A program made the position numbers and the translations under genes. The notes beneath the pieces were generated by a model. That model saw only the letters and a list, made by a program, of their open reading frames with translations, did no database searches and was not told where the DNA came from. Below, piece by piece: positions 16,516 through 25,241 of a DNA stretch of 64,000 nt. The stretch is from positions 1,178,001-1,242,000 of the forward strand of contig JBFLJU010000001.1 of the NCBI GenBank assembly GCA_040743155.1. Direction: 5' to 3'. Each line of letters opens with the position of its first letter. Position 1 is the stretch's first letter. Source of the stretch: Cycloclasticus sp. Its GTDB lineage: Bacteria > Pseudomonadota > Gammaproteobacteria > Methylococcales > Cycloclasticaceae.

Positions 16516-16866
16516 CTTCGAGCTGACTTGCATGTTAAGCACTTCGCTTTACTCACAACAACTGGACGTGGTTTTACCTTAATAAGTCCTATAGCATATC
16601 CAGCTACTCTTAGAGCTTTAAGCAACGGCTGGCGAACGCCCTGAACAACAACGCATCAAGACCACCACCAAGTTTATCATTATTGATATTGGTGATATGA
16701 AGACGCAGCTTTCGGCGGCCTATCGTTTATGCATAGCCGTTCTTTTTTTTAAAATTATGGTGGCGTTAAATCTTTTGACAAACAACACGATTATTTATCG
16801 TTACTAAGAAAGGGTTCCGAAGGACAGATATATTCCCCTCGTTATCTACAGACTTATTGCTTATAA
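16516..16866. other. Convergent intergenic region of 351 bp
   Basis: Lies between the ends of the four-PAS gene (plus) and pqiC (minus). Apart from the plus-strand terminator at 16716-16750 I see no gene. A plus-strand frame around 16650-16760 is open for about 30 codons, including IIIDIGDMKTQL, but has no start signal or recognisable relatives. Confidence 0.45.
16716..16750 (+). terminator. Rho-independent terminator
   Basis: CGGCCTAT pairs with ATAGCCG (one bulged base) around a nine-base loop, followed by TTCTTTTTTTT. It lies about 200 bp after the four-PAS GGDEF-EAL gene on the same strand. Confidence 0.6.
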
Positions 16867-17454
16867 CTACTTATTATTTTGTTGCGAAACTCGTTCAATC
16901 TCCTCAGCGATTAGCTGGCTTAATTGACTAGTTAACTTGCTAAGCACAGCCACTAAATCACTATATTTATCACTCGTTAAAGGCGCCTTCAGTGAAAATG
17001 ATTGGCGAGTCAATTGTTTACTGCCTTTCCCATTGAGTAACACCCAAGTACCGCTAACGACTGCTTCTCCACCCAACTTCCCATCAAAACGCTCAATAAA
17101 CGTTTTCACTTGATAGTCATTTATTTTTTGTGAGTTCCAAGGCGACGTGCGCACATTAACTGTATCTAAATGTTTGCTCAATTCTTGCGCAGTCAACGCA
17201 TCAATATTAGGCCCAAGACGCCCCGCCCAATGGTGAAAGTCAGCGAGTTCAATTTCATATTGCCCGCTTCGCGTAACGATCTCAGACCTATCCAATAGCT
17301 CCGGTAGTTTAACCTTCCAAACCCCAACAGCAAGCCCATTCTCTTGACTGGGCAAACCTTGCTCTGAATTCAACACATAAAGATGCGTTTTAGGAGTAAC
17401 TCCACACGCAGACAAACTTAAAGCCAAGGAAAAAATTAATAAGAAACGTAACAT
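16867..17454 (-). CDS. pqiC: PqiC-family outer-membrane lipoprotein
   Basis: Lipoprotein of the Pqi lipid-transport system, about 195 residues. The frame is open to 17490, but an AGGAGG site 6 bases before the ATG at 17454 fixes the start; this also gives a clean signal peptide with the lipobox LSAC (Cys at residue 17). The body has LYVLNSEQG and a PELLDRSEIVTRSGQYEIELADFHHWAG region (DUF330/PqiC: binding to one bank then 'FHHWAG'). In E. coli PqiC anchors PqiB in the outer membrane and closes the periplasm-spanning channel. Here it follows pqiB by 32 bp, as expected for pqiABC. Confidence 0.88.
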   Translation of the reverse strand: MLRFLLIFSLALSLSACGVTPKTHLYVLNSEQGLPSQENGLAVGVWKVKLPELLDRSEIVTRSGQYEIELADFHHWAGRLGPNIDALTAQELSKHLDTVNVRTSPWNSQKINDYQVKTFIERFDGKLGGEAVVSGTWVLLNGKGSKQLTRQSFSLKAPLTSDKYSDLVAVLSKLTSQLSQLIAEEIERVSQQNNK

Positions 17455-17486
17455 TGACGACCTCCTATTTATTTTACAAAGTACAT

Positions 17487-18998
17487 TCACTTTTTGCTTT
17501 TACCTTTTAAAAGCGCCTCGGGGTGCCTTTCGAGATAATCTGCCGTCGAGCGTATGGATCTTGCTGCACGAGTTATCTCATCTATTGCCTCACCAATTTG
17601 CACTCCAGTCATGCCACCTTCAACCGCATTTAGTGATTTAATTAAACTATTAATAGACGCCGTCGTTTGTTCAACATTTCGACCAATCTTTTCTATCGGC
17701 ATGGCTTCGAACCGAGTCATAATAACCTCTACTTTCTCGAGGAGTCCTTTCAACGATTCTTGTGCCGTCGGCAGAACCATAACCCCATCAACGTATTTCA
17801 CTTTTCCTTTTTTCATTGAAGGGAAAAAGTCAAAGGTGACTTGGGATTGCCCCGTCAATATATTTCCACTCGTTAATTGCCCTCGCATTCCTTTAGCGAC
17901 CATTATCTTAAAAAATCGCTGAATATTTTCTATTCGCTGCCCATCTGTCAGCTCCTTTTCAAGTTGCAATGGTAACCGCTGAGGTTCAATGTTAATAATC
18001 GCGAACGTTAAAAGTTCTTTTTTGTCCTTACTAAGCTCCACATCCACTTTAGTCACTGTGCCTATGCGTAAGCCTTTAAACTTAACAGCCGCTCCCTTCG
18101 ATAACCCATTAACCCCATTAGAAAAATAAAGTTTCATCGGTGCGCTGACCGTTAATGTTTCTTCTATTTCAGCGGTCTCTGTTTTATATAAATTAAAGAC
18201 TGTTCTTGCTGTTGCCTGAGCCATGGCCTCAGTACCGTTTTGTGTAGAAAAAGCGATACCGCCCATCATCAAGGAGGTTACCGAATCTATGTCTAGCCTA
18301 AATCCTTCCGAGTTAAGCTGAACCCCAACACCCGATATGTTCCAAAAACGCGTATGAGCGTTAATATATTTGTCGTGTGGGGCTCCGACAAAAACCTCAA
18401 TTTCAACGTATTTATGGTTATCAACCAAGCCATATCGAGTCACTTCGCCCACTTCTATTCCTCTGAATTTTACTGGCGAACCGATAGACAATGATCCCAA
18501 AGCGCCGCTTCTTAGTATGTAACGTGTACCGAGGTTTCCTCGTTGATGAATATCCGGCTCCTCAAGTCCTGTAAATTGAGTAACCGGCTCACCGCCGTCG
18601 CCAGGGTCAACTTCAATATACGCACCACTTAGCAGGGTATCTAACCCACTGACCCCACCAGCACCCACCCGAGGTCGAACGACCCAAAAACGCGTTTTAT
18701 CTGTAATGCTATCCTGTTCAATACCTTCAAGTTCCAGCGTGACAACAACGCTACTCAAATCATTAGAAAATTTAATATCGGTTACGCTACCTATTTTTAT
18801 ATTGAGCAATTTGACCGATGATTTCCCTGCTTCCAAGCCGGATGCACTCTTAAATGTCACCTCGACACTAATTTTCTCTTCCGTGGCACTTTGAAAAACC
18901 AACCAAGCACCAATCAATGCAGCGATGATCGGGATGACCCATACCGCAGAAATAGAACCGCTTTTCTCTTTTGTCTTGGCTTCGGGTATATCTAGCAT
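17487..18998 (-). CDS. pqiB: PqiB, MCE-domain lipid-transport protein
   Basis: A 503-residue inner-membrane-anchored protein with one N-terminal helix (about residues 17-37, AVWVIPIIAALIGAWLV) and three successive MCE domains (about 42-135, 158-220, 285-385), then a C-terminal helical region that in E. coli builds the tube crossing the periplasm. MCE signatures such as FKSASGLEAGKSSVKLLNIKIG, GSPVKFRGIEVGEV and GAAVKFKGLRIGTV are clear (G.VKF.G...G pattern). It follows the second pqiA gene by 6 bp. It probably moves lipids between the two membranes with PqiA and PqiC. E. coli PqiB is slightly longer (546). Confidence 0.92.
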   Translation of the reverse strand: MLDIPEAKTKEKSGSISAVWVIPIIAALIGAWLVFQSATEEKISVEVTFKSASGLEAGKSSVKLLNIKIGSVTDIKFSNDLSSVVVTLELEGIEQDSITDKTRFWVVRPRVGAGGVSGLDTLLSGAYIEVDPGDGGEPVTQFTGLEEPDIHQRGNLGTRYILRSGALGSLSIGSPVKFRGIEVGEVTRYGLVDNHKYVEIEVFVGAPHDKYINAHTRFWNISGVGVQLNSEGFRLDIDSVTSLMMGGIAFSTQNGTEAMAQATARTVFNLYKTETAEIEETLTVSAPMKLYFSNGVNGLSKGAAVKFKGLRIGTVTKVDVELSKDKKELLTFAIINIEPQRLPLQLEKELTDGQRIENIQRFFKIMVAKGMRGQLTSGNILTGQSQVTFDFFPSMKKGKVKYVDGVMVLPTAQESLKGLLEKVEVIMTRFEAMPIEKIGRNVEQTTASINSLIKSLNAVEGGMTGVQIGEAIDEITRAARSIRSTADYLERHPEALLKGKSKK

Positions 18999-19004
18999 AA
19001 TTAA

Positions 19005-19622
19005 TTATTCCGTTTGGTCCCAGATAAGTTTTGGATCGAAAGCCATGGCTGAAAACATGGTTAATAAAACCATCGCGGCGAACGCCAGCCCAGCTGGCCC
19101 CGGCTCAATGGTCGTTAATGCGCCTAGTTGCACCAGCGCTGTTAATAAGGCAACGACAAAAACATCCACCATTGACCATTTCCCCATCAATTCGGCAAGC
19201 ATGTATAAGCGCGTATTTTCAATTTTTCGGTGTGTTGACCCCAGTTGAACCATAATAAGAATATAGGCGATGGCAATCATTTTGAGCAACGGCAATAACA
19301 CGCTGGCTGAGAATATAACCAGTGCAAGTGGCCAATCGCCATGAGAAAGAAAGTATAAAACGCCGCTCATAATAGTATCTGCCCCCTGCTGGCCGAATGA
19401 CTCGGTGTACATCATCGGTTCGGTGTTAGATGGGATATACATGATGAATGCGCTAATCAGCAATGCCCATGCGCGCGCAATACTATTGTGTTTCCTGTAA
19501 TGCACATCACAGCCACAACGTGGACAGCTTGCATGTGCCGTGTCATGTAATGCAACGACCCGCCCGCAGATGTGACAGCCGGCCACACCATGATCTTTGG
19601 CACGAACGAAACGTTTATTCAT
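19005..19622 (-). CDS. pqiA: PqiA-family membrane protein, second half
   Basis: Single PqiA domain of 205 residues. The N-terminus bears a zinc-ribbon CHICGRV...CPRCGCDV; four membrane helices follow. E. coli PqiA is one protein of about 417 residues with two such domains; here each half is its own gene, and this one overlaps the first by 4 bp, so both are made together. The product is the inner-membrane partner of PqiB in lipid transport and membrane-stress tolerance. The separate-gene arrangement occurs in other Proteobacteria, so it need not be a broken gene. Confidence 0.88.
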   Translation of the reverse strand: MNKRFVRAKDHGVAGCHICGRVVALHDTAHASCPRCGCDVHYRKHNSIARAWALLISAFIMYIPSNTEPMMYTESFGQQGADTIMSGVLYFLSHGDWPLALVIFSASVLLPLLKMIAIAYILIMVQLGSTHRKIENTRLYMLAELMGKWSMVDVFVVALLTALVQLGALTTIEPGPAGLAFAAMVLLTMFSAMAFDPKLIWDQTE

Positions 19623-20266
19623 AACAAACTTCGCTGCAGTTGCTCATCAGATTGTTTATCCAGACTCTCCCAAAGCTGATGCACTTCGAGTGATGCTGTT
19701 GCGGCTGCAAAAACAAAAATAAGCGCAACAAAAGCATAGAATCCAGCTCCCAATAAAACATCGGCAAGAGCTACTAATTTCACCAGTGCAACGAGTACAC
19801 CCAGCAAAAACACGTCCATCATTCCAAAAGGTAAAAAGCGACTTACCAAAACCAGAATGGCTTTTGTATAAGGGAAACCAACATTAAAACGAATGGAACA
19901 CAGTATGTAGAGCAAGCCAAGGATAATAAGACCAGGAATAAGCACGCTGGGAACCCACACCCCCGCAGCCAAAGCCGGGTTGCCGAGTTCGAGAAACACC
20001 CTCGCCGAACCAGTCAACGTGGCGCTTTGCTCTATGCCAGCAATTTTAATCTTCATTATTGGGTAAATATTAGCAACTAGAAACAATATCGCCGATGCAA
20101 GAATAAGCGCCAACGGCCGCTCCACTCCCCCCTTAGGATTCCTAAAAAGTGTGCTACCACAGCAAACGCAAACAGCTACATTACCCGGCTGTATAGCCGA
20201 TATACTTTGTAATGCATCACATTCGTGACACACGAAAAGGCTCTGAGGTTGACCTATTACTTGCAT
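19619..20266 (-). CDS. pqiA: PqiA-family membrane protein, first half
   Basis: Single PqiA domain of 215 residues and first gene of the pqi operon. It has a zinc ribbon (CHECDALQ...CVCCGSTLF) followed by about four membrane helices, including LALILASAILFLVANIYP, the hallmark 'NxYP' segment of PqiA. The stop overlaps the next pqiA gene by 4 bp. The 257-bp upstream region contains a GGACA-type inverted repeat that may be its operator. Role as for the partner: integral part of a Pqi lipid transporter. Confidence 0.88.
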   Translation of the reverse strand: MQVIGQPQSLFVCHECDALQSISAIQPGNVAVCVCCGSTLFRNPKGGVERPLALILASAILFLVANIYPIMKIKIAGIEQSATLTGSARVFLELGNPALAAGVWVPSVLIPGLIILGLLYILCSIRFNVGFPYTKAILVLVSRFLPFGMMDVFLLGVLVALVKLVALADVLLGAGFYAFVALIFVFAAATASLEVHQLWESLDKQSDEQLQRSLL

Positions 20267-20361
20267 ACAACTCCAAACAGTTTTAAACCGGTTAGCTATT
20301 ATCTATGTAAGCACTATCATTGCGACTCTAAGGTTAAACTGACTTTAACACCCACCACCTA

Positions 20362-20394
20362 CTGTGTCCATATGGGACAGTTTATTGGACACAG
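20362..20394. promoter_or_regulatory. CTGTGTCC/GGACACAG inverted repeat, candidate operator
   Basis: CTGTGTCC (20362-20369) is perfectly repeated in reverse as GGACACAG (20387-20394), with a further GGACA in between, so the site has three GGACA units in 33 bp. It lies about 95 bp upstream of pqiA and 130 bp upstream of the small secreted-protein gene on the other strand. This is typical of a regulator binding site for one or both; the regulator is unknown. Confidence 0.4.
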
Positions 20395-20523
20395 CCAATA
20401 ACCCCCTTAACCTTGCCTTTTAGTCACCCCATGAAAAGATAACACTCATCAAACGTTACGTTAGTTGTAACCAGAACAAAAAATTGCTATTTTTATATTC
20501 CAGAGTTTACTAGAGAGCCCTAT

Positions 20524-20799
20524 ATGAAAAAAATACTCTTATTGTTGATACTCATGCTACCTCTTGGCGCACTCGCAGAAACAAGTCAATCCATTATGTT
20601 TGCTGATCCAGATGCCGCATCTGACAAAAAGACGTTGACTTCAGTCGCTAACAAACAAGAAGCTCACTGTAAAAAGTTACGCCAGAAAATGCAGGACTTA
20701 AAAGGAAAACCACAGCGACGGTGGACAGTTTCCGAACGCATTAAAGTTGAGTGCGAAAGCAATAATTACGGAACGTCGACACTCCCCTTAACCGACTAG
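20524..20799 (+). CDS. Small secreted protein of unknown function
   Basis: A 91-residue protein with a clear Sec signal peptide (KK, then a run of Leu/Ile, cleavage after LGALA at about residue 18). The mature part is basic, has two Cys in HCKKLRQKMQDLKG and VKVEC-like IKVECE, and a RRWTVSERI segment. I do not recognise a family; the layout recalls periplasmic proteins with one disulphide. It is monocistronic, followed 23 bp later by a strong hairpin terminator, and divergent from pqiA with a possible shared operator. A stress-linked periplasmic role is only a guess. Confidence 0.7.
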   Translation: MKKILLLLILMLPLGALAETSQSIMFADPDAASDKKTLTSVANKQEAHCKKLRQKMQDLKGKPQRRWTVSERIKVECESNNYGTSTLPLTD

Positions 20800-20821
20800 T
20801 TCACCAGCACAATTGAATGAC

Positions 20822-20860
20822 TAAAAGAACATGCCCACAGTTTGCGGGCATGTTCTTTTA
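20822..20860. terminator. Bidirectional terminator
   Basis: A perfect 15-bp stem (20822-20836 with 20846-20860) around a 9-base loop; the outer A/T bases provide U-tracts on both strands. It separates the small secreted-protein gene (plus) from the DUF3313 lipoprotein gene (minus), which converge here. Confidence 0.85.
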
Positions 20861-20902
20861 CAGCTCAAATTCATAAAAAGCTAATGCTCTTTAAACTGAT
20901 GC

Positions 20903-21550
20903 TTATAACAGGGAAAACGCCGTTGCGAAACGTTTCGCCCATTGCTTTAAAACGGGCCTAACGTCATTCAAGGTGACCTCACCGGACTCTTCAACTTCTT
21001 TACCTTTCTGCAAATCGACAATACTTGCAAGTAACTGACCTGTTTTTGCATCTGTCACTTTAGCTTCCATCATAACGCGAGCATTTTTTTTCGCTGAGCC
21101 TGAAGCGCGCATCGCCCCAGTAATGGCGGCACTAATGGGTATATATTGATATGCCTTTAAATCATCAAAACTTGTGTAAACACTGGTGATTGCAGCTTGA
21201 ATTCGCGCTGTTCCTGCGCCACCGTGAGTAACAATCGTATACCCCTTAGCTTTAAAACTTTTTTTAAGCTCACCTTGATATGTGCTTGCTATGGATTGCA
21301 ATAAACTATTATTCGGCTGCGCAAGAGCACCTCCAGATAGAATGACAACTTTTTCAATAATGATGGTTTTATAATTTGAGAAGTTAGTTTTCGGTTCAAT
21401 AAATATCTTGGAAGCTGGGTATGTTGGAGATTGCTGTAATTGCGAATAGTTACCCAAAAAACCAGAATACTTTTCTTTCGTTACTTCATTAGCAGCGCAC
21501 CCAGTGATAAGAACGGCGGCTGTCATTAAAAAAATGTTAAATAGTTTCAT
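20903..21550 (-). CDS. DUF3313-family lipoprotein
   Basis: A 215-residue lipoprotein. The signal peptide ends in the lipobox LITGC (Cys at residue 18). The mature N-terminus reads YSGFLGNYSQLQ, the family hallmark of DUF3313, followed by FIEPKTNFSNYKTIIIEKVV, a GYTIVTHGGAGTARI segment and a C-terminal WAKRFATAF. Members are predicted to sit on the inner face of the outer membrane; their function is not established. It is monocistronic. The gene is divergent from the YiaW/YiaV pair and shares with it a 184-bp upstream region. Family fairly sure, role unknown. Confidence 0.75.
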   Translation of the reverse strand: MKLFNIFLMTAAVLITGCAANEVTKEKYSGFLGNYSQLQQSPTYPASKIFIEPKTNFSNYKTIIIEKVVILSGGALAQPNNSLLQSIASTYQGELKKSFKAKGYTIVTHGGAGTARIQAAITSVYTSFDDLKAYQYIPISAAITGAMRASGSAKKNARVMMEAKVTDAKTGQLLASIVDLQKGKEVEESGEVTLNDVRPVLKQWAKRFATAFSLL

Positions 21551-21734
21551 GATTACTTCTCCTTAAGTTTATACGCACTTTTAAAACAACTAATGAATTT
21601 ATATCGTTGCGAGGCTAAACACTTGATGCTGCCGCTCTAGCTCACTTTTATATAACAATAATAATGAATTGCCATCCTCATCTTATGATATTAAGATAAT
21701 TTGTCTATAAGATATTTGAACTATAGGAGTTAGT

Positions 21735-22091
21735 ATGATAGGCGGGATTGCGTTAGGAATACTGTGCTTTAGTTTCATTGTCGTTTTTTATGGGGTTATT
21801 GTTATTCACGACATACCCTATGAAATTGCTAAGCGCCGAAACCACCCCCATAGTGACGCCATTCATGTGGCTGGCTGGGTCAGTTTATTAACCCTGCATA
21901 TCTTGTGGCCCTTCCTTTGGATTTGGTCCACTTTATATCGAGAAGACCGTGGCTGGGGCTTTCAAAACAAAGCGGCTAGCCATCATGAAGCTGAGAATAT
22001 TGAGAAAAAACTGTCTGATTTAACAAATCGAATCAACGTATTAGAAAGATCCATCGCCGACAACTCAAACGCACCTGAGGGGAAAACATAA
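21735..22091 (+). CDS. yiaW: YiaW-like DUF3302 inner-membrane protein
   Basis: A 118-residue membrane protein with two helices (about residues 4-24 and 47-67), the conserved HDIPYEIAKRRNHPHSDAIH segment between them, and a soluble coiled C-terminus starting after WSTLYREDRGWG. This is the DUF3302 pattern of E. coli YiaW. Its stop codon shares one base with the ATG of the following HlyD-type gene, so the two are coupled, exactly as yiaW-yiaV in E. coli. The biochemical role is unknown; a partner for a membrane-fusion-type protein is likely. Confidence 0.8.
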   Translation: MIGGIALGILCFSFIVVFYGVIVIHDIPYEIAKRRNHPHSDAIHVAGWVSLLTLHILWPFLWIWSTLYREDRGWGFQNKAASHHEAENIEKKLSDLTNRINVLERSIADNSNAPEGKT

Positions 22092-23233
22092 TGGATTTAC
22101 TTCTCGTTCTAACTTACACAGCCATTTGCATAACAATCTTTAAAGTTTTCAAGATTCCTTTAAATAAATGGTCTGTTCCAACCGCGGTACTCGGTGGTGT
22201 TTTACTGATTGGAACGCTCATTTTTACGATGAACTATAACCACCCCTATTCTGAAATTAGCCGTAAATACTTTGTCAGCACCCCCATCGTTCCTGCTGTG
22301 ACTGGCACCGTTGTTGACGTTATTGTTGTGGGTAACAAACAGGTTAAGAAAGGTGACGTTTTATTTACTCTGGACCCAACCCCATTTCAGGCGACTGTTT
22401 CTCAACAAGAGGCGATATTAGCAGAGACGATTCAGTCAACTGTCCCCAAGCTTAAAGCAGAATTAGACTCTGCCGATGCCAGTGTTATTAAAGCGACGAG
22501 TGAACGCGATCGCGCAAGCCTTGAAGTGAAGCGAAATATCCGTTTAGTTGCACAAAAAGCAGGAACGCAACGTGAGCTTGACCGTTGGAGAAAAGAACTT
22601 AGCAAATGGAACGCGACGATCAAAGAAGCTAAAGCTAAACAGTCTCAAGCTAAATCAGCAATAGAATCGACTATTAGTGGTGAAAACACACTTATATCTA
22701 AAGCCCGTGCCAACCTAGCTAAAGCTCAATTTAATTTAGATCAAGCCACTGTTCGCGCACCGACGGATGGCTACGTTATACAAAATACATTGCGTTCAGG
22801 TATGAGAGCCGCTTCTTTGCCTCTACGCCCCGTGATGATTTTTATACACAACGAGTCTCATTATTTTGTGGCTTGGTTCAGGCAAAATAGTTTATTGCGC
22901 CTGAACGTTGGTAACGAAGCTGAAGTGGCTTTTGATGGTCTACCAGGACAAGTATTTTCAGGAAAAGTCGAGCAAGTTTGGCCTGTCATGCAAGAGGGAC
23001 AGGTACAGGCTTCCGGTGAGCTCTTTAATTACACGCGTTCTCCTCGTCCTGGGCGAATACCTGTGCTGATAAAAATAACTGACCCTGATTACCAACAGTA
23101 TATACATATCACACCCGGCGGAGCCTATGCTCAAACAGCCGTTTATTCAGAACATATGCACCATGTTGCCATCATGCGAAAAGTATTGCTCAGAATGTCA
23201 TCTTGGCTAAATTACCTTTTCCCTTTCCATTGA
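22091..23233 (+). CDS. yiaV: YiaV-like HlyD-family membrane-fusion protein
   Basis: A 380-residue periplasmic adaptor anchored by N-terminal helices (about 4-20 and 29-50). The biotinyl-lipoyl half motif VPAVTGTVVDVIVVGNKQVK and LFTLDPTPFQATV is followed by a long alpha-helical hairpin (about 100-215) and the second half VRAPTDGYVIQNTLRSG, then a beta-barrel ending in GGAYAQTAVYSE. It resembles YiaV/YibH, adaptors lacking a dedicated pump gene. No RND or ABC pump gene is beside it, but a NodT-type outer-membrane factor lies 2 kb away on the other strand and could complete an export path. Coupled to the DUF3302 gene. Confidence 0.85.
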   Translation: MDLLLVLTYTAICITIFKVFKIPLNKWSVPTAVLGGVLLIGTLIFTMNYNHPYSEISRKYFVSTPIVPAVTGTVVDVIVVGNKQVKKGDVLFTLDPTPFQATVSQQEAILAETIQSTVPKLKAELDSADASVIKATSERDRASLEVKRNIRLVAQKAGTQRELDRWRKELSKWNATIKEAKAKQSQAKSAIESTISGENTLISKARANLAKAQFNLDQATVRAPTDGYVIQNTLRSGMRAASLPLRPVMIFIHNESHYFVAWFRQNSLLRLNVGNEAEVAFDGLPGQVFSGKVEQVWPVMQEGQVQASGELFNYTRSPRPGRIPVLIKITDPDYQQYIHITPGGAYAQTAVYSEHMHHVAIMRKVLLRMSSWLNYLFPFH

Positions 23234-23285
23234 TAACTTAGTAAATAAGGATTATCGATAATGCGCTAAGGCCCACTCCTGAAAC

Positions 23286-23957
23286 ATGAAAACGAAGGAT
23301 ATAAAACAGGATAATTTTAGCTATATGTTAGTTGGATTACTGGTGTTCCTTATAATTGCTCCAAGCCTATCAAAACAGTTTCCCAATCATTCTTTGATTG
23401 GCATTCAAACAATATACCTGTCTCTTATGTTTTTCAGCGTATGGAGTTTGCAAAAAAACAAGCGTTGGTTTTCTTTAGGTATTGGTCTAATTATTATGAG
23501 TATCGTTCTGGCAATTTACGACGCCTATTTTCATTCCGCAAAAAACCAATTATTGAATTTATTTCCTCTTCTTTTATTTTGCATACTGTCTGTCATCGTC
23601 GCAATGAAACAGGTACTGTTTAGCGGCCCGATTACGTTGAATAAATTAATAGGTTCCATTTGTATTTATATCCTGCTCGGTATTATTTGGGCGCTCTTTT
23701 ATTTGTCTGTCGACTTATTAACAACAAACACGTTTGATGGGATTCCTGATGAGGAATTTAATCAATTTTGGAGTTATATATATTTTAGCTTCGTCACCCT
23801 AAGTACACTGGGTTTCGGAGACATTGTCCCGGTTAACGAACTGGCGCGTTCCTTGGCTTATATCGAGGCCATCAGCGGGCAGATTTACTTAACTATACTT
23901 GTTGCTAGCCTTGTTGGTGGCTATATAAGCGAGCACTCTAACGGCAATCCCACGTAG
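23286..23957 (+). CDS. Two-helix K+ channel-type membrane protein
   Basis: A 223-residue membrane protein with about six hydrophobic segments; the last two bracket a potassium-channel pore (Ion_trans_2). The pore reads FVTLSTLGFGDIVP, so the selectivity filter is TLGFGD, close to the canonical TVGYGD. No RCK or cyclic-nucleotide domain follows; the C-terminus ends soon after the inner helix (YLTILVASLVGGYIS). It may be a stand-alone K+ channel. It lies 52 bp after the yiaV-like gene on the same strand and converges with a cation/proton antiporter gene, a grouping that suggests ion homeostasis. Confidence 0.82.
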   Translation: MKTKDIKQDNFSYMLVGLLVFLIIAPSLSKQFPNHSLIGIQTIYLSLMFFSVWSLQKNKRWFSLGIGLIIMSIVLAIYDAYFHSAKNQLLNLFPLLLFCILSVIVAMKQVLFSGPITLNKLIGSICIYILLGIIWALFYLSVDLLTTNTFDGIPDEEFNQFWSYIYFSFVTLSTLGFGDIVPVNELARSLAYIEAISGQIYLTILVASLVGGYISEHSNGNPT

Positions 23958-23976
23958 AATCACAGCAATACAGGCT

Positions 23977-25191
23977 CTATTTTTCAGTTACTTTTTTTGC
24001 TAATAACTTTGAAAATGGCACCGCTGTAAGGCCGTGTAACAACACACTCAACATGATTGTTGTAACGATAATAGACACTAATAACTCATTACCAACGGCA
24101 CCTACTTCATCGATAAAAATCAACAGGTATAGCACTGAGGCTATTCCCCGCGGCCCAAACCAGCCAACAAACAACTTAGTTTTTAGGTCCATTTCGATAC
24201 CTGTTAGTGAAATATAAACCGGTAGCATTCTAATAATGGTGAGGCTTAACAAGCCATAAACAAAAACCTCCAAGGACCACATTTTCATCGCCACTGGAAT
24301 GGCCACCAAACCGAAAATTAAAAATACAAATAAGGACAATTGTAGCCCTTCGGCTTCACCAAACTCTTGCATAGTTTCGCGGATACTATCTGATTTAACA
24401 CCTAAGAATAAACCACCACAAAATGCCGCTATAAAACCATTTCCATCAACGAGTTCAGCAAAAACAAAAGCTAGTATTGCCAGCGCCCCCACAACAAGCC
24501 GGTGGAACAAGAGGTCCATCCAATCAATCTTTGAGAAAAACTCAATGGCTCTGCCGCCAAGCAAGCCGACTAAACCACCAATTAAAGGCCCAATTAGTAA
24601 TTGTTTGAGCATAAATAGCCCCCAACCACTCTCTATGTGCTCGCTAACACCTTGCTCCACCAATAACACGGCAATACATAAAAATATTGGTGGCAAAGCA
24701 ATCCCATCGTTCATTCCACTTTCAATGCTAATAGCTCGCCGAATATCTTCAGGCACATAGGCGCTCTTGATTACCGCCTGTCCCAGTGCTGCATCCGTTG
24801 GCGACAATATAAGCGCCATAAGCACAAGCGCCCATAAACTAATTGATTCAAACATAGGGATAGCAACTAGCACACCCAACAAAGCCGTTAGCGGAAGCCC
24901 TACTGCGAGGAGCCTTAAGGCTATTTTTTGTTTGGATTTTCTAACATCACCGAGTTTTATTTGTGTCGCATCAACAAATAAAATAATGATTAATGTAACT
25001 TCAGCCAACAATTTCACAGCCTCTGCTTTGAAATGTAACTCGAACAAATTAATCCCTATTGGACTGACTAGAACACCAACAGCCATAAAAACCATCGGGC
25101 CAGTTATCACCGATCGTTCAGACAGTTTTGAAACCAGCCCGTAAATAAAAACCAATAATGCTGTAAAAACCAGTAAAGGATGATCATTCAT
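23977..25191 (-). CDS. CPA1-type cation/proton antiporter (NhaP-like)
   Basis: A 404-residue integral membrane protein with about 12 helices. CPA1 signatures include LILSPTDAALGQAV in helix 5 and ISIESGMNDGIALPPIFL, with the ND pair in the ion-binding helix 6, and GWFGPRGIASVLYLLI near the C-terminus. There is no long cytoplasmic tail. It should exchange Na+ or K+ for protons across the inner membrane. The gene follows the outer-membrane factor gene by 50 bp and converges on the K+ channel gene (19 bp between stops), so ion balance may be the shared theme. Confidence 0.9.
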   Translation of the reverse strand: MNDHPLLVFTALLVFIYGLVSKLSERSVITGPMVFMAVGVLVSPIGINLFELHFKAEAVKLLAEVTLIIILFVDATQIKLGDVRKSKQKIALRLLAVGLPLTALLGVLVAIPMFESISLWALVLMALILSPTDAALGQAVIKSAYVPEDIRRAISIESGMNDGIALPPIFLCIAVLLVEQGVSEHIESGWGLFMLKQLLIGPLIGGLVGLLGGRAIEFFSKIDWMDLLFHRLVVGALAILAFVFAELVDGNGFIAAFCGGLFLGVKSDSIRETMQEFGEAEGLQLSLFVFLIFGLVAIPVAMKMWSLEVFVYGLLSLTIIRMLPVYISLTGIEMDLKTKLFVGWFGPRGIASVLYLLIFIDEVGAVGNELLVSIIVTTIMLSVLLHGLTAVPFSKLLAKKVTEK

Positions 25192-25241
25192 TTTTCTATT
25201 CGCCTGTTAGTATCAACAATTCCAATAAAATTAAGTACCAA

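Noticed and set aside
24299-25144. Two plus-strand frames opposite the antiporter gene
   Set aside because: They are reverse-strand reflections of a hydrophobic membrane protein, with Ser/Thr/Lys-rich composition and no start signals.
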